This document shows positions 35,874-44,460 of a stretch of DNA of 64,000 bases, one piece after another. The stretch lies in contig CAZQLL010000002.1 of NCBI GenBank assembly GCA_964594125.1, forward strand, positions 62,001-126,000, given 5' to 3'. A model generated the notes under the pieces. It did not search any database and was not told where the DNA came from. It saw only the letters and a program-made list of their open reading frames with translations. Position 1 is the first letter of the stretch. Each line of letters opens with the position of its first letter. The DNA is from CAVRZJ01 sp964594125 (GTDB taxonomy: Bacteria; Acidobacteriota; Thermoanaerobaculia; Thermoanaerobaculales; Thermoanaerobaculaceae). The translations under genes were made by a program, and so were the position numbers.

Positions 35874-37295
35874 TCAGCGGCCGGCGGCGAGCGCCGCCCG
35901 CGCGCGGCGCTCCGCCGCCGCGCGGTCCGGCAGCGGCAGGCCGGCGAGCGCCGCGAGCTCGACGGCGTCGCCGGCGGCGAGCCGCGCGAGCACGCCGCGG
36001 TACTCGGCGGCGGCGCGCTCCTCCCAGCCGAGGCGCCGGAGCGCCTCGGCGAGCAGCAGCCTCACCTGGTACGGGCGGGGGTCGAGATAGAGCGCCGCGC
36101 GAAACGACGCGATCGCCAGCTCCGAGCGTCCGGAGAGGTCGTGGACGAACCCCTCCAGCGCGTGCGCCGCGGGGTTGGCAGGGTCCGCCGCGAGCGCCTC
36201 GTCGAGCAGCGCGGCGCTCTCTTCGAGCCGGTCCGCGAGCAGCAGCCGCACCGCCTCGGCGAGCCGCTCGCGCGTGTCCCGCGGCGCGGGCGCCGGGGAC
36301 GGAGGAGCGGGCGCCGGGCGCCGGGCCTTGGGCGCCGGTTCCTCCTTGCGTCGTGCCGATGCGGCCGCCCACCGGTCGCCCTTCCCCGGGTGCGCGAATC
36401 CGGACCGCGCGCCGGCTCCTCCTTCGCCTCTCCCGGCGCCCAGGTCCCGGCGCCCGGCGCCCGGCACCCCGCGCTCCGGGGACGCCTCTGCCCTGCGATA
36501 GCAGAAGCAGTCGCCGAGGTCCACCGGCACGAGCGCGTCGCTGACCTGCCACAGCGTCTCGGCCGGCCCGAGAAAGAGCACACCGTCGGGGGCGAGCGCG
36601 GCGGCCACGGCGGCGACCACGCGGCGCTGCGAGGACGGCCGGAAGTAGATCAGGACGTTGCGCATGAAGATGACGTCGAACGGCGCCCCCGGCGGCGCGA
36701 GCGGCTCGCGCACGAGGTTGAGGGTGCGGTAGTCGATGCGCGAGCGCAGTGCGGCGGCGAGCTCGTGCTCGCCGGCGGCGCCGGCGAAGTGACGGGCCTT
36801 GAGCTCCGGCGGCACGGTGGCGACGGCACGATCGCCGTAGCGGCCGCGGCGGGCGGCGGCCAGCGCCTCCTCGTCCACGTCGGTGGCCAGCAGGCGCCAG
36901 TCCCATCCGGCCAGCGCCGGCTCCCCGGCGAGCACGATCGCCAGCGTGCCCGGCTCCTCGCCGCGTGCGCACCCCGCCGACCACAACCGCAGCGTGCGGG
37001 TGGCGGCACGCGCGGCGAGCAGCGCCGGCAGCACGCTGCGGGCGAGCGCGGTGAAGTGCTGCGGGGTGCGGAAGAAGTACGACTCGTTGACGGTCGCCAG
37101 CGGCAGCAGCGCCCGCCACTCGTCGGCGAGCGCCCCGCGCGCGAGCGCGGAGACGTAGGCCGCGAGGGACGCCTGCCCGGTGGCGCGGACCCGCTCGCCC
37201 GCGGCGCGGACGAGGAACGGCAGGTGCGCCGGAGGCACGACGTTGCCGCTCACCTCCTCGATCAGGCGGGCCAGCGCGGCGGCGGGGTCGGTCAT
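35874..37295 (-). CDS. cheR: CheR methyltransferase with C-terminal TPR region (WspC-like)
   Basis: A 473-residue protein. Residues about 1-265 are CheR: an N-terminal helical domain, NESYFFRTPQHF, the SAM site LRLWSAGCARGEEPGTLAI and FDVIFMRNVLIYFRP. It methylates glutamates of the chemoreceptor. An about 70-residue low-complexity linker (about 270-340, rich in Gly, Ala, Pro, Arg) is encoded by 7-bp tandem repeats. About three TPR units follow (PANPAAHALEGFVHDLSG). CheR-TPR is the WspC arrangement of Pseudomonas. ATG 37295 overlaps the stop of the REC-GGDEF gene (ATGA). Last member of the chemosensory gene run. Confidence 0.92.
   Translation of the reverse strand: MTDPAAALARLIEEVSGNVVPPAHLPFLVRAAGERVRATGQASLAAYVSALARGALADEWRALLPLATVNESYFFRTPQHFTALARSVLPALLAARAATRTLRLWSAGCARGEEPGTLAIVLAGEPALAGWDWRLLATDVDEEALAAARRGRYGDRAVATVPPELKARHFAGAAGEHELAAALRSRIDYRTLNLVREPLAPPGAPFDVIFMRNVLIYFRPSSQRRVVAAVAAALAPDGVLFLGPAETLWQVSDALVPVDLGDCFCYRRAEASPERGVPGAGRRDLGAGRGEGGAGARSGFAHPGKGDRWAAASARRKEEPAPKARRPAPAPPSPAPAPRDTRERLAEAVRLLLADRLEESAALLDEALAADPANPAAHALEGFVHDLSGRSELAIASFRAALYLDPRPYQVRLLLAEALRRLGWEERAAAEYRGVLARLAAGDAVELAALAGLPLPDRAAAERRARAALAAGR
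36309..36336. repeat. 7-bp tandem repeat, GGGCGCC x4
   Basis: Four phased heptamers (gggcgcc, gggcgcc, gggcctt, gggcgcc) inside the linker-coding part of cheR. Confidence 0.8.
36431..36479. repeat. 7-bp tandem repeat, [GT]CCCGGC x7 (imperfect)
   Basis: Seven phased heptamers (tcccggc, gcccagg, tcccggc, gcccggc, gcccggc, accccgc, gctccgg), also in the linker-coding part of cheR about 100 bp from the previous tract. Confidence 0.82.
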
Positions 37296-38731
37296 GGCCG
37301 CACGGTGTTGCGCCCCGCGGCCTTCGCCTCGTACATGCGGTGGTCGGCGAGCGAGACCAGCGCGGAGGCGCTCGCGCCGCCGCCGAGCTCGGCGGTGGCC
37401 GCGGCGCCGAACGAGCCGGTGACGGCGATCTCGGTGCCGGAGGGCAGCGTGATGGGCCGGTCGGCGAGCGCGCGCCGCAACCGCTCGGCGGCGGCGCGGG
37501 CACCCTCGAGGTCGATCTCTGGAAGCACCGCGAGGAACTCCTCGCCGCCGTAGCGGCCGAGCGCGTCGGCGGTCCGCAGGCACCGGCGCAGCGCGGCGGC
37601 GGCCGTGCGCAGCACCGTGTCGCCGGCGAGGTGCCCGTGCGTGTCGTTGACCACCTTGAAGTGGTCGAGATCGCCCAGCACGACGGCGAGCGGGCGGCGG
37701 TGGCGCTGCGCGCGCTCGAGCTCGGCGGCGAGCCGCTCGTGGATCGCCCGGTGGTTGAGCACGCGGGTGAGCCCGTCGAGCATCGAGAGGTCGCGCAGCC
37801 GCTCGGCGAGGCGCGCGTTGTCGAGCACGAGCGCCAGGTGGCCGGCGAGCCTTTCGAGCAGCGGCCGCGAGAGCGCCTGGAACTGCGCGGGCTGGGTCGG
37901 CAGGAACGCCGCCACGCCGATCGAGTCGCGCACCGGCAGGCGCATGAGGAAGAGATCGTCGAGCGGCGGCGCGGGGCTGCCGTCGCGATCGCCGTTGACC
38001 ACCGCCTCGACCGCCGCGCCGGCCTCGGCCGGCACGGCGGCGAGCAGCGCCGCGGTGAGCCGCTCGACGCCCTCGCTGGAGAACTCCTGCGGCAGCAGCA
38101 CGTGGACCGTGACCGCGTGCGGCTCGGAGATCGCGATCGCGAGGGCGGAGACGTCGACCACGTCGGCGAGGGTGCGCAGCGCGACGAGGTTCGTCTCGGA
38201 GAAACCGCCCGCGGCGAGGCCGCGCTCGAGCAGCGAGCCCGAGAGCGTGGACTGCATGAGCGCGCCGTCGAACTGGCGCGCGAGGCGGGCGAACACCTCG
38301 AGGGGGCCGCGCGGCGGGTCGTCCGCGGGCGCCGGCGGCGCGCCCCCCGGGCGCCCGCGCGCCACCGCGATCAGCCGCGTCACCGTGGCCGCGAGGTCCG
38401 CCGCCTCGTGGTCCTTGGTGAGGTACGCGTCGGCGCCGGTGCGCAGCCCCCAGTAGCGCGACGGCGCCTCGCCGTGGCTCGTCACCACGACCACCGGGAT
38501 GTGCGCCGACGCGGGGTCGCTCTTGAGCAGGCGGACAAGGTGGTAGCCGTCCATCGCGGGCATCTCGAGGTCGGTCACCACCGCGTCGGGCTGCTCGCGC
38601 AACGCCAGCTCGGCGCCCTCGAGGCCGTCCCGCGCGGGGAGCACCGCGAACCCGGCGCGCGAGAGCGTGCGCGCGAGCAGCGTCCGCGAGATGTCGCTGT
38701 CGTCGACCACCAGCACGCGCCCCGAGTTCAT
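37292..38731 (-). CDS. Response regulator with GGDEF output (WspR-like diguanylate cyclase)
   Basis: A 479-residue protein: receiver domain (1-125, phospho-acceptor D54 in AVVTDLEMPAMDG), a middle GAF-like segment (about 145-300), and a GGDEF domain with active-site YGGEEF and the inhibitory I-site RTAD five residues before it. It should make cyclic di-GMP when phosphorylated by the hybrid CheA and be limited by product. The overlaps with cheB (4 bp) and cheR (4 bp) tie it to the chemosensory system. The extra middle domain distinguishes it from Pseudomonas WspR. Confidence 0.93.
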   Translation of the reverse strand: MNSGRVLVVDDSDISRTLLARTLSRAGFAVLPARDGLEGAELALREQPDAVVTDLEMPAMDGYHLVRLLKSDPASAHIPVVVVTSHGEAPSRYWGLRTGADAYLTKDHEAADLAATVTRLIAVARGRPGGAPPAPADDPPRGPLEVFARLARQFDGALMQSTLSGSLLERGLAAGGFSETNLVALRTLADVVDVSALAIAISEPHAVTVHVLLPQEFSSEGVERLTAALLAAVPAEAGAAVEAVVNGDRDGSPAPPLDDLFLMRLPVRDSIGVAAFLPTQPAQFQALSRPLLERLAGHLALVLDNARLAERLRDLSMLDGLTRVLNHRAIHERLAAELERAQRHRRPLAVVLGDLDHFKVVNDTHGHLAGDTVLRTAAAALRRCLRTADALGRYGGEEFLAVLPEIDLEGARAAAERLRRALADRPITLPSGTEIAVTGSFGAAATAELGGGASASALVSLADHRMYEAKAAGRNTVRP

Positions 38732-39786
38732 GGCCGCCCGCCCTCCAGGAACGGCGCGAGCGCCGCGCCGATGCGCGCGGGCGGCAGGGCGATGTCGGCG
38801 GCGCCGCCGTCGAGCGCCGCCTTCGGCATGCCGAACACCACCGAGGTCGCCTCGTCCTGCACCACGGTGAGGCCGCCGGCCCGCCGCAGCTCGGCCAGGC
38901 CCTCGGCGCCGTCGCTTCCCATCCCGGAGAGCAGCACGCCGGCGGTGGCGCGCGGGAACGCGGCAGCGCACGAGCGGAACAGGTCGTCGGCGGAAGGCCG
39001 GTGGCCGCGCCGCGGCGGCGACACGCGGTCGAGGCGCAGCAGCCCGTCGGCGCCAAGCAGCAGGTGCGCGCCCGGCGGCGCGACCGCCACGCCCCCGGCC
39101 GGCGGCGCCGCGCCGTCGGCGGCGAGCCGCACCACGCGGTGCAGCTCGGCGGCGAGCCACTCGGCGAACGAGGTCTCGAAGCCGGCGGCGATGTGCTGCA
39201 CCACGATGGCGGCGGCGTGTGTCCCGGCGGGGAACGCCGCCAACACGTCGCGGACGGCGGTCGGCCCGCCGGTGGATGCGCCGATGGCGACGAAGCGGAT
39301 CGCGGCCGCCGGCGCCGGGAGCTCCCGCGCGGCGGCCGGCCCCGCGTGCCGGCCGGCCGCCGCCGGGTCGGGCCGCGGTCGGCCCGCCGCGATGGCGGCG
39401 AGCGTCGCCGGCAGCAAGGCGGCGAGCGCCTCCCACCCGGCGGCGTCGCTCGGCTTGGCGATCACCTCGACGGCGCCGCAGCGGATCGCCTCGAACGCGG
39501 TGCGCGCCCGGTCGCGCGCGGCGCGCGAGCTCAGCACCACGATCGGCGTCGGCCGCAGCGCCATGATCCGCTCGGTGGCCGCGAAGCCGTCGGTGCCTGG
39601 CATCTCGATGTCCATCAGCACGATATCGGGGTGCAGGCGCAACGTCGCTTCCACGGCCTGCGCGCCGTCGGCCGCCTCGCCGGCGACCTCGAGCGATCCC
39701 GGACGCGCCACCAGCCGGCGCAGCACCGCCCGCACGGTCGCCGAGTCGTCGACGACGAGCACGCGCACCGGGGCGGCCGCCGTCAC
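38728..39786 (-). CDS. cheB: Chemotaxis-type protein-glutamate methylesterase CheB (WspF-like)
   Basis: A 352-residue protein: receiver (D59 in VLMDIEMPG), linker, and methylesterase domain with the catalytic triad Ser (IGASTGGPTAV), His (VVQHIAAGF) and Asp (LLSGMGSDGAEG). It removes methyl groups from the receptor and so resets signalling. The start overlaps the hybrid kinase stop by 4 bp. A full triad means reversible methylation should work here. Confidence 0.95.
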   Translation of the reverse strand: MTAAAPVRVLVVDDSATVRAVLRRLVARPGSLEVAGEAADGAQAVEATLRLHPDIVLMDIEMPGTDGFAATERIMALRPTPIVVLSSRAARDRARTAFEAIRCGAVEVIAKPSDAAGWEALAALLPATLAAIAAGRPRPDPAAAGRHAGPAAARELPAPAAAIRFVAIGASTGGPTAVRDVLAAFPAGTHAAAIVVQHIAAGFETSFAEWLAAELHRVVRLAADGAAPPAGGVAVAPPGAHLLLGADGLLRLDRVSPPRRGHRPSADDLFRSCAAAFPRATAGVLLSGMGSDGAEGLAELRRAGGLTVVQDEATSVVFGMPKAALDGGAADIALPPARIGAALAPFLEGGRP

Positions 39787-41786
39787 CGGCGCCCCCCGAG
39801 CCGGCGCACCACGTCGGCGAGCTCGCCGGGGTCGAGGCGCTGCTTGGCGAGGTAGGCGTCGGCGCCGGCCTCGAGCCCGCGCAGCCGGTCCTGCGGACGG
39901 TCGCGCGTCGACACCACGATCACCGGGAGCTGCGCGAGGCGGGGAATGGCGCGCAGGCGGCGGGTGAGCTCGTACCCGTCCATCCCGGGCATCTCGACGT
40001 CGGTCACCAGGCAGTCGAAGCGCTCGGCGGCGAGCTGCGCGAGCGCCTCCACGGCGTCGGGCGCGACGGCCACCGCGAACCCCGCGTCCTCGAGCAGGCG
40101 GCGCTCCATCTCGCGCGTCACCGGCGAGTCGTCGACGAGCAGCACGCGCAGCGGCGGAGCGACCTGCGCGCCGGCGGCCGGCGCCGCCGCGGGCCGCTCG
40201 CCGGCGCGCGCCAGCGCGGCCGGCGACAGCACCGCGACCGGCTCGCCGCTGGCGAGCAGCGCCACGCCGTCGAGGAGCGCTCCGGCCGCCGCCAGGCGGG
40301 TGAGGGGCCGCAGCACCACCTCCTCCCGCCCCTCGAGCGCGTCGGCCACGACCGCCAGCGGCTGTCCCGCCGCCGTCCCCTCGACGAGGACCTGGCGGGC
40401 CGCCGGCGCCTCGCCGCAGGCGTCGGCCAGCGGCACGAACGGCACCAGGCGGTCGCCCACGCGGGCGAAGCGGCGGCCGCCGCGCTCGAGCACCGCGCCG
40501 GCGCCCAGCACGGTGACGCGGCGCAGCGTCTGGGCGGGCAGCCCGAGACGGCGGCGGCCGACCCGCAGCACCGCCACGACCTCGCCGCGGCGCGCGGCCG
40601 GCACCGTCACGGTGACGGTGGTACCGGCGCCGCGGCGCGACGCAATCGCGAGGTCGCCGCCGATCGCCGCCGTCGCGGTGGCGACCACGTCGAGGCCGAC
40701 GCCGCGCCCCGACACCTCGGACACCTCGGCGCGCGTCGAGAACCCCGGGACGAGCAGGAGGCGATGCACCTCCTCCTCGGACAGCGCGCCGGCTCGGGAG
40801 GCGTCGACGAGGCCGGCGGCCACCGCCGCCGCGAGCACCGCGTCGCGGTCGATCCCGGCGCCGTCGTCGGCGATCGTGAAGCGCACGCGGTCGCCCGCCG
40901 CCGCCGCCTCGATGCGCAGCGCACCGCGGGCCGGCTTGCCGCGCGCCCGCCGCGCTGCCGGAGGTTCGATGCCGTGGTCGACGGCGTTGCGCACGAGGTG
41001 GAGCAGCGACTCCTCGATCGCGGCGGCGATGCCGCGGTCGAGGCGGGTCTCCTCGCCGCTCACCAGCACGTCGACCTCGCGCCCGAGCGAGGCCGCAAGC
41101 GAGCGCGCGTGGCGGGCGAGCGACAGCAGGAACGGGCGCAGCGGATGGACCTGCAGCGACTGCAGCGTCTCGACCTGCCGTTCGGCAGCCCGCCGGAGGC
41201 GGCGCTGTCCTTCGTCGAGGTCCGCGCCGAGCCGCTCGAGCGCGGCCGCGACCTCCGCCAGCGCCCGCTCTGGGTGCGGCTGGCGGGCGCCGGCCGCGGC
41301 CCGACGGGCAAGCCCGGCGAGGCGGACGCTGAGGTGGCCGGCGCCCACGGCGAGCAGGCGGACGCGCGTCGCGCGCTCGGCGAGCGCGTCGAGCGTGGCG
41401 GCGTCGACGCGGACCTCGACCGGCGTCCGCACCGCCTCGGAGCGCGGCGCGGCGGGCGCGTCGCGCTCCGGCCCGTCCGCCGGCGGCTCCTCGCCGGCGG
41501 CCGCGGCCCCGACCAGCGCCGCCAGCGTGTCGACCGCGCGGGCGAGCGCGTCCCCCGCGTCCGCGCCGCCGGCCTGCAGCTCCCCCTCAACGCGGTGGCA
41601 GAGGTCGGAGATCGTCGCCATACCGAGCATCCTCGCCGCGCCCTTGATGGTGTGCAGCTCGCGGCGCGCCTCGGCGGCCGCGGCGGCATCGGCGGCGACA
41701 CGCGGCGCCAGGGCGGCCAGCCGGTCGAGCCGCTCGCGCGTCTCGCCGACGAACAGCGGCACCAGATCGGCGAACTCAGGATCCAT
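39783..41786 (-). CDS. cheA: Hybrid CheA histidine kinase-response regulator (WspE-like)
   Basis: A 667-residue cytosolic kinase. HPt domain with H45 in ELHTIKGAARMLGM; HATPase with N box HLVRNAVDHGIE, G1 ADDGAGIDRD and G2 GRGVGLDVV; a CheW-like domain; and a C-terminal receiver (CLVTDVEMPGMDGYELTRRL). No separate P2 domain is evident. It should take signals from the receptor and phosphorylate CheB and the GGDEF regulator. ATG 41786 begins MDPEFADLVPLFVGETRE, a normal HPt start, although no Shine-Dalgarno is visible; heptamer repeats lie just upstream. Confidence 0.93.
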   Translation of the reverse strand: MDPEFADLVPLFVGETRERLDRLAALAPRVAADAAAAAEARRELHTIKGAARMLGMATISDLCHRVEGELQAGGADAGDALARAVDTLAALVGAAAAGEEPPADGPERDAPAAPRSEAVRTPVEVRVDAATLDALAERATRVRLLAVGAGHLSVRLAGLARRAAAGARQPHPERALAEVAAALERLGADLDEGQRRLRRAAERQVETLQSLQVHPLRPFLLSLARHARSLAASLGREVDVLVSGEETRLDRGIAAAIEESLLHLVRNAVDHGIEPPAARRARGKPARGALRIEAAAAGDRVRFTIADDGAGIDRDAVLAAAVAAGLVDASRAGALSEEEVHRLLLVPGFSTRAEVSEVSGRGVGLDVVATATAAIGGDLAIASRRGAGTTVTVTVPAARRGEVVAVLRVGRRRLGLPAQTLRRVTVLGAGAVLERGGRRFARVGDRLVPFVPLADACGEAPAARQVLVEGTAAGQPLAVVADALEGREEVVLRPLTRLAAAGALLDGVALLASGEPVAVLSPAALARAGERPAAAPAAGAQVAPPLRVLLVDDSPVTREMERRLLEDAGFAVAVAPDAVEALAQLAAERFDCLVTDVEMPGMDGYELTRRLRAIPRLAQLPVIVVSTRDRPQDRLRGLEAGADAYLAKQRLDPGELADVVRRLGGRR

Positions 41787-41794
41787 GGGAGGCC

Positions 41795-41822
41795 GGCGCG
41801 CGGCGCGCGGCGCGTGGCGCAG
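41795..41822. repeat. 7-bp tandem repeat, GGCGCGY x4
   Basis: Phased heptamers ggcgcgc, ggcgcgc, ggcgcgt, ggcgcag, 9 bp upstream of the hybrid kinase start. The position occupies the ribosome-binding region, which may explain the missing Shine-Dalgarno. Confidence 0.75.
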
Positions 41823-41932
41823 AAGGGAGCGAGGGCCCAGGCTCCGGGCGGTACGCGCGAAGCGCACGAGAGACGGCCGACGGGATGAGGCCCTTCCTTC
41901 TCATGCGTCGTGCCTCGCTCCCAGTGCCTGCT

Positions 41933-43558
41933 TCATATGCGATTCCAGGAGCGGACGTTGACGTCGATGCCCAGCACGCCGGCGAGCGCGCCGCCGGCGT
42001 CGCGGATAGGCGTCGCCACCGTGAAGCACTTCTCTCCGGTCAGCAGCGAGTCGTACAGCGAGGTCAGGATGGCGCCGCCGTCGCGAAGCACCGCCTGGAA
42101 CCACGGGCGATCGGCGAAGCTCGCGCCGACCGCCACTCCGGCCGGCCGCGCCCCGCCGCCCGGCTCGCCGGAGGAGAACGCCACCATCGCGCCGCGCGCG
42201 TCGACGACGTAGGCGAGCTCGACGAAGGCGCAGCCGGCGACGAGGTCGTCGAGCTGCGTGGCGAGCGCGTCCCAGTGGCCGGCGCGCGCCGCCAGGCGCT
42301 CGGCCCAGCCGCCGACCAGGTGCTTGAGGGAGTGCGGCGAGTCGAGGTGGAACGACTGCGTGAGGAGCTGGATGCCGAGGGCGAGCTGGTTGAGGCGCTC
42401 CGCGGTGCCGGAGAAGTGGCGCAGCCCCTCGGCCATGCGCTGGATCACCTGGCTGACCTCCTTCAGCGTCAGCACCACCTGGTCTGACGCGCCCTGCTGC
42501 TGCCCGGTGGCGAGCGAGATCTCGCGGGCGACGCGGGCGGTCGTGGCGAGGGCGCCGCGCAGCTCCTCGATCGCGGCGGCGGCGGCGCGCGCCCGCTCGA
42601 GGACGCGGTCGCCCTCCTTGCCTCCCTCCTCGGTGGCGACGACGGTGGCGCGGATCGAGCCGGAGAACTCGTCGAGCAGCGCCCGCACGGACTCGACGGA
42701 CTCGCGCGAACGCTGCGCGAGGCGCCGCACCTCGTCCGCGACCACGGTGAAGCGGCGGCCGTGCTCGCCGGCGGCAGCCGCCTCGATCGCGGCGTTGAGG
42801 GAGAGGATGTGGGTCTCCTGCGCGATGTCGTTGATCAGCTCCAGGACGCGGTAGATCTCCTTCGACCGCGACCCCAGCGTGTCGGCGCGCGCCGCGATCG
42901 CCGCCACGCGCTGCTGCACCGCCTCGACGCCGCGCAGCGCCTCATCGACTGCGCCGGCGCCGAGGTCGCCCGCGCGCTCGGCCTGCGCCGACAGGTCGGC
43001 CTGGTGGGCGGCATTGACCGCGATCTGGCCGGCGGTGCGTGCCAGCTCCTCCATGCTCGCCGTGATCTCGACGACGGCGGCGGCCTGCTGCGAGGAGCCC
43101 GCGGCGAGCTCCGAGGCCGTGGTCTGGATCGTGCCGCCGGCCGCAGCGATCTCGACCGAGCTCGCCTGGATCTGCGAGATCAGCGCGGCGAGCGCCTGCG
43201 CGGCGCGCGCAAAGGCGTCGTCGAGCGCGCGCCCCCCGGCGCCGAGCGCGCCGGAGGCCGCCGTCAGGTCGCCGCCGCGCACCCGCTCGAGCGCGGCCGC
43301 GAAGGCGCCTTCGAGGCGCCCGCGCTCGCGCGCGGCGGCCGCGAGGTCGTCCTCGGCCCGCCGGTGCGGCAGGAAGGCGAGCGCTACGAAGGCGGCGAGC
43401 GCGCCGAGCGCGAGCACGCCGTATGCCTCGAACAGCCAGCCCGGCGCCCCGTGGGCCTCTGCGATCAGCAGCGCCGCGGCGCCGAGGAGGCCGGTCAGCC
43501 CGGCGGCGATGAGGCCGAAGGTGGAGGCGCGCGGGGCGGGCCTGAGTTCACTCATCAT
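41933..43558 (-). CDS. Methyl-accepting chemoreceptor with C-terminal Cache-like domain (WspA-like)
   Basis: A 541-residue protein. Two close membrane helices (about 15-34 and 45-66) leave almost no periplasmic part. A HAMP-like stretch and long coiled coil follow. The signalling tip reads AQETHILSLNAAIEAAAAGE then FTVVADEVRRLAQRS, with Gln/Ala-rich coils on both sides. After the coil, about 130 C-terminal residues form a separate domain (VELAYVVDARGAMVAFSSGE, DRPWFQAVLRDGGAILTSLY, CFTVATPIRDAGGALAGVLG) of PDC/Cache appearance. So the sensor is predicted to be cytoplasmic. The start overlaps the small upstream gene; GGGAG precedes it. Confidence 0.9.
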   Translation of the reverse strand: MMSELRPAPRASTFGLIAAGLTGLLGAAALLIAEAHGAPGWLFEAYGVLALGALAAFVALAFLPHRRAEDDLAAAARERGRLEGAFAAALERVRGGDLTAASGALGAGGRALDDAFARAAQALAALISQIQASSVEIAAAGGTIQTTASELAAGSSQQAAAVVEITASMEELARTAGQIAVNAAHQADLSAQAERAGDLGAGAVDEALRGVEAVQQRVAAIAARADTLGSRSKEIYRVLELINDIAQETHILSLNAAIEAAAAGEHGRRFTVVADEVRRLAQRSRESVESVRALLDEFSGSIRATVVATEEGGKEGDRVLERARAAAAAIEELRGALATTARVAREISLATGQQQGASDQVVLTLKEVSQVIQRMAEGLRHFSGTAERLNQLALGIQLLTQSFHLDSPHSLKHLVGGWAERLAARAGHWDALATQLDDLVAGCAFVELAYVVDARGAMVAFSSGEPGGGARPAGVAVGASFADRPWFQAVLRDGGAILTSLYDSLLTGEKCFTVATPIRDAGGALAGVLGIDVNVRSWNRI

Positions 43559-43862
43559 GGCGGAGAGCTCCCTTCCGCCGCAGCGCCGGCGGCGGCGCCG
43601 CGGGATCGATGACCACGACCGGAGCGCCGGCGTGCACCGCCAGGCCGGCGCAGCGCTCCGGCCACAGCCGTCCGACGAGCGCCCCGGGACGGCGCACCGC
43701 GAGGCCGCGGTCGACGGCGAGCACCTCGTCAGCCGCAATCTCGCCGTGGCGCGTGGCGACGGTCACGCCGCCACGGCCGGCGCGCACGGAGGCGACGGCG
43801 TCCTCCGGCAGCGCCCAGACGCCGCCGCCGCGCCGCAGCAGCAGGTAGCCGGTGCGGCTCAC
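43548..43862 (-). CDS. Small chemosensory-operon protein (CheW-like fragment?)
   Basis: A 104-residue product starting at GTG 43862 (VSRTGYLLLRRGGGVWALPE). GTGA overlap with the CheW-like gene before it and 11-bp overlap with the receptor gene after it show that it is translated as part of the operon. YLLLRRGGGVWALPEDAVAS and VLAVDRGLAVRRPG weakly recall one half of a CheW fold. No family is recognised with confidence; it could be a divergent CheW/WspD-type adaptor. Confidence 0.65.
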   Translation of the reverse strand: MSRTGYLLLRRGGGVWALPEDAVASVRAGRGGVTVATRHGEIAADEVLAVDRGLAVRRPGALVGRLWPERCAGLAVHAGAPVVVIDPAAPPPALRRKGALRHDE

Positions 43863-44293
43863 GGCCCTCGCCCGATGGCCGCGAGGTCGACCACCGTGAC
43901 GGGCCGATCGCCCGCCAGCGCTTCCCGCAACGGCGCCGCGCCGTCGGCCGCGGACGCCGGCACCTCGGCGATGTCGGCGGCGGCATCGGCGGCGAGGCCG
44001 GCGAGCTCCTCCGCCTCGCCCGCGCGTCCGGCGAGCACCACGACGGTGACGGGCAGCGCCGGCGCCGGGTCGGGCGCGGCGCCGACCAGGCGCGCAAGGT
44101 CGAGCACCGGCAGCGGCTCGCCGCCGAACTCGGCGATTCCGAGCAGCTCCGGTGCGGCGCCCGGCAGCGGCGTCACCGGCAGCGCGCGCACGACGCGACG
44201 CACGCGCGCCAGCGGCAGCGCGCACAGGCGATCGCCGGCGCGCACCAGGAGACAGCGCTCGACCGGCGGCGGATCGACCTCCACGCGTGTCAC
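43859..44293 (-). CDS. CheW-like coupling protein (WspB/WspD-like)
   Basis: A 144-residue cytosolic adaptor from GTG 44293. CLLVRAGDRLCALPLARVRR, then LPGAAPELLGIAEFGGEPLP and VLDLARLVG are the CheW pattern: two small beta-barrels that bind receptor tip and CheA. First gene of the chemosensory run; the 167 bp before it contain no gene, so the promoter is probably there, although no good consensus was seen. Confidence 0.85.
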   Translation of the reverse strand: MTRVEVDPPPVERCLLVRAGDRLCALPLARVRRVVRALPVTPLPGAAPELLGIAEFGGEPLPVLDLARLVGAAPDPAPALPVTVVVLAGRAGEAEELAGLAADAAADIAEVPASAADGAAPLREALAGDRPVTVVDLAAIGRGP

Positions 44294-44460
44294 CAGAACA
44301 GGCTAGCACCCTTTGACTTGACCGTCATTCCGTGCGCCGCCGCCATTTCGTGCGCCGCCGCTCCTCCTCGTCCAGGCAGCGCGCCCGCCGCCGCGCAAGC
44401 GGCCGGCCGGTGCGGTCGAGGAGCGATGGCGCGGCGTCGGGTGGGGTGAAGGCCGCGGCT

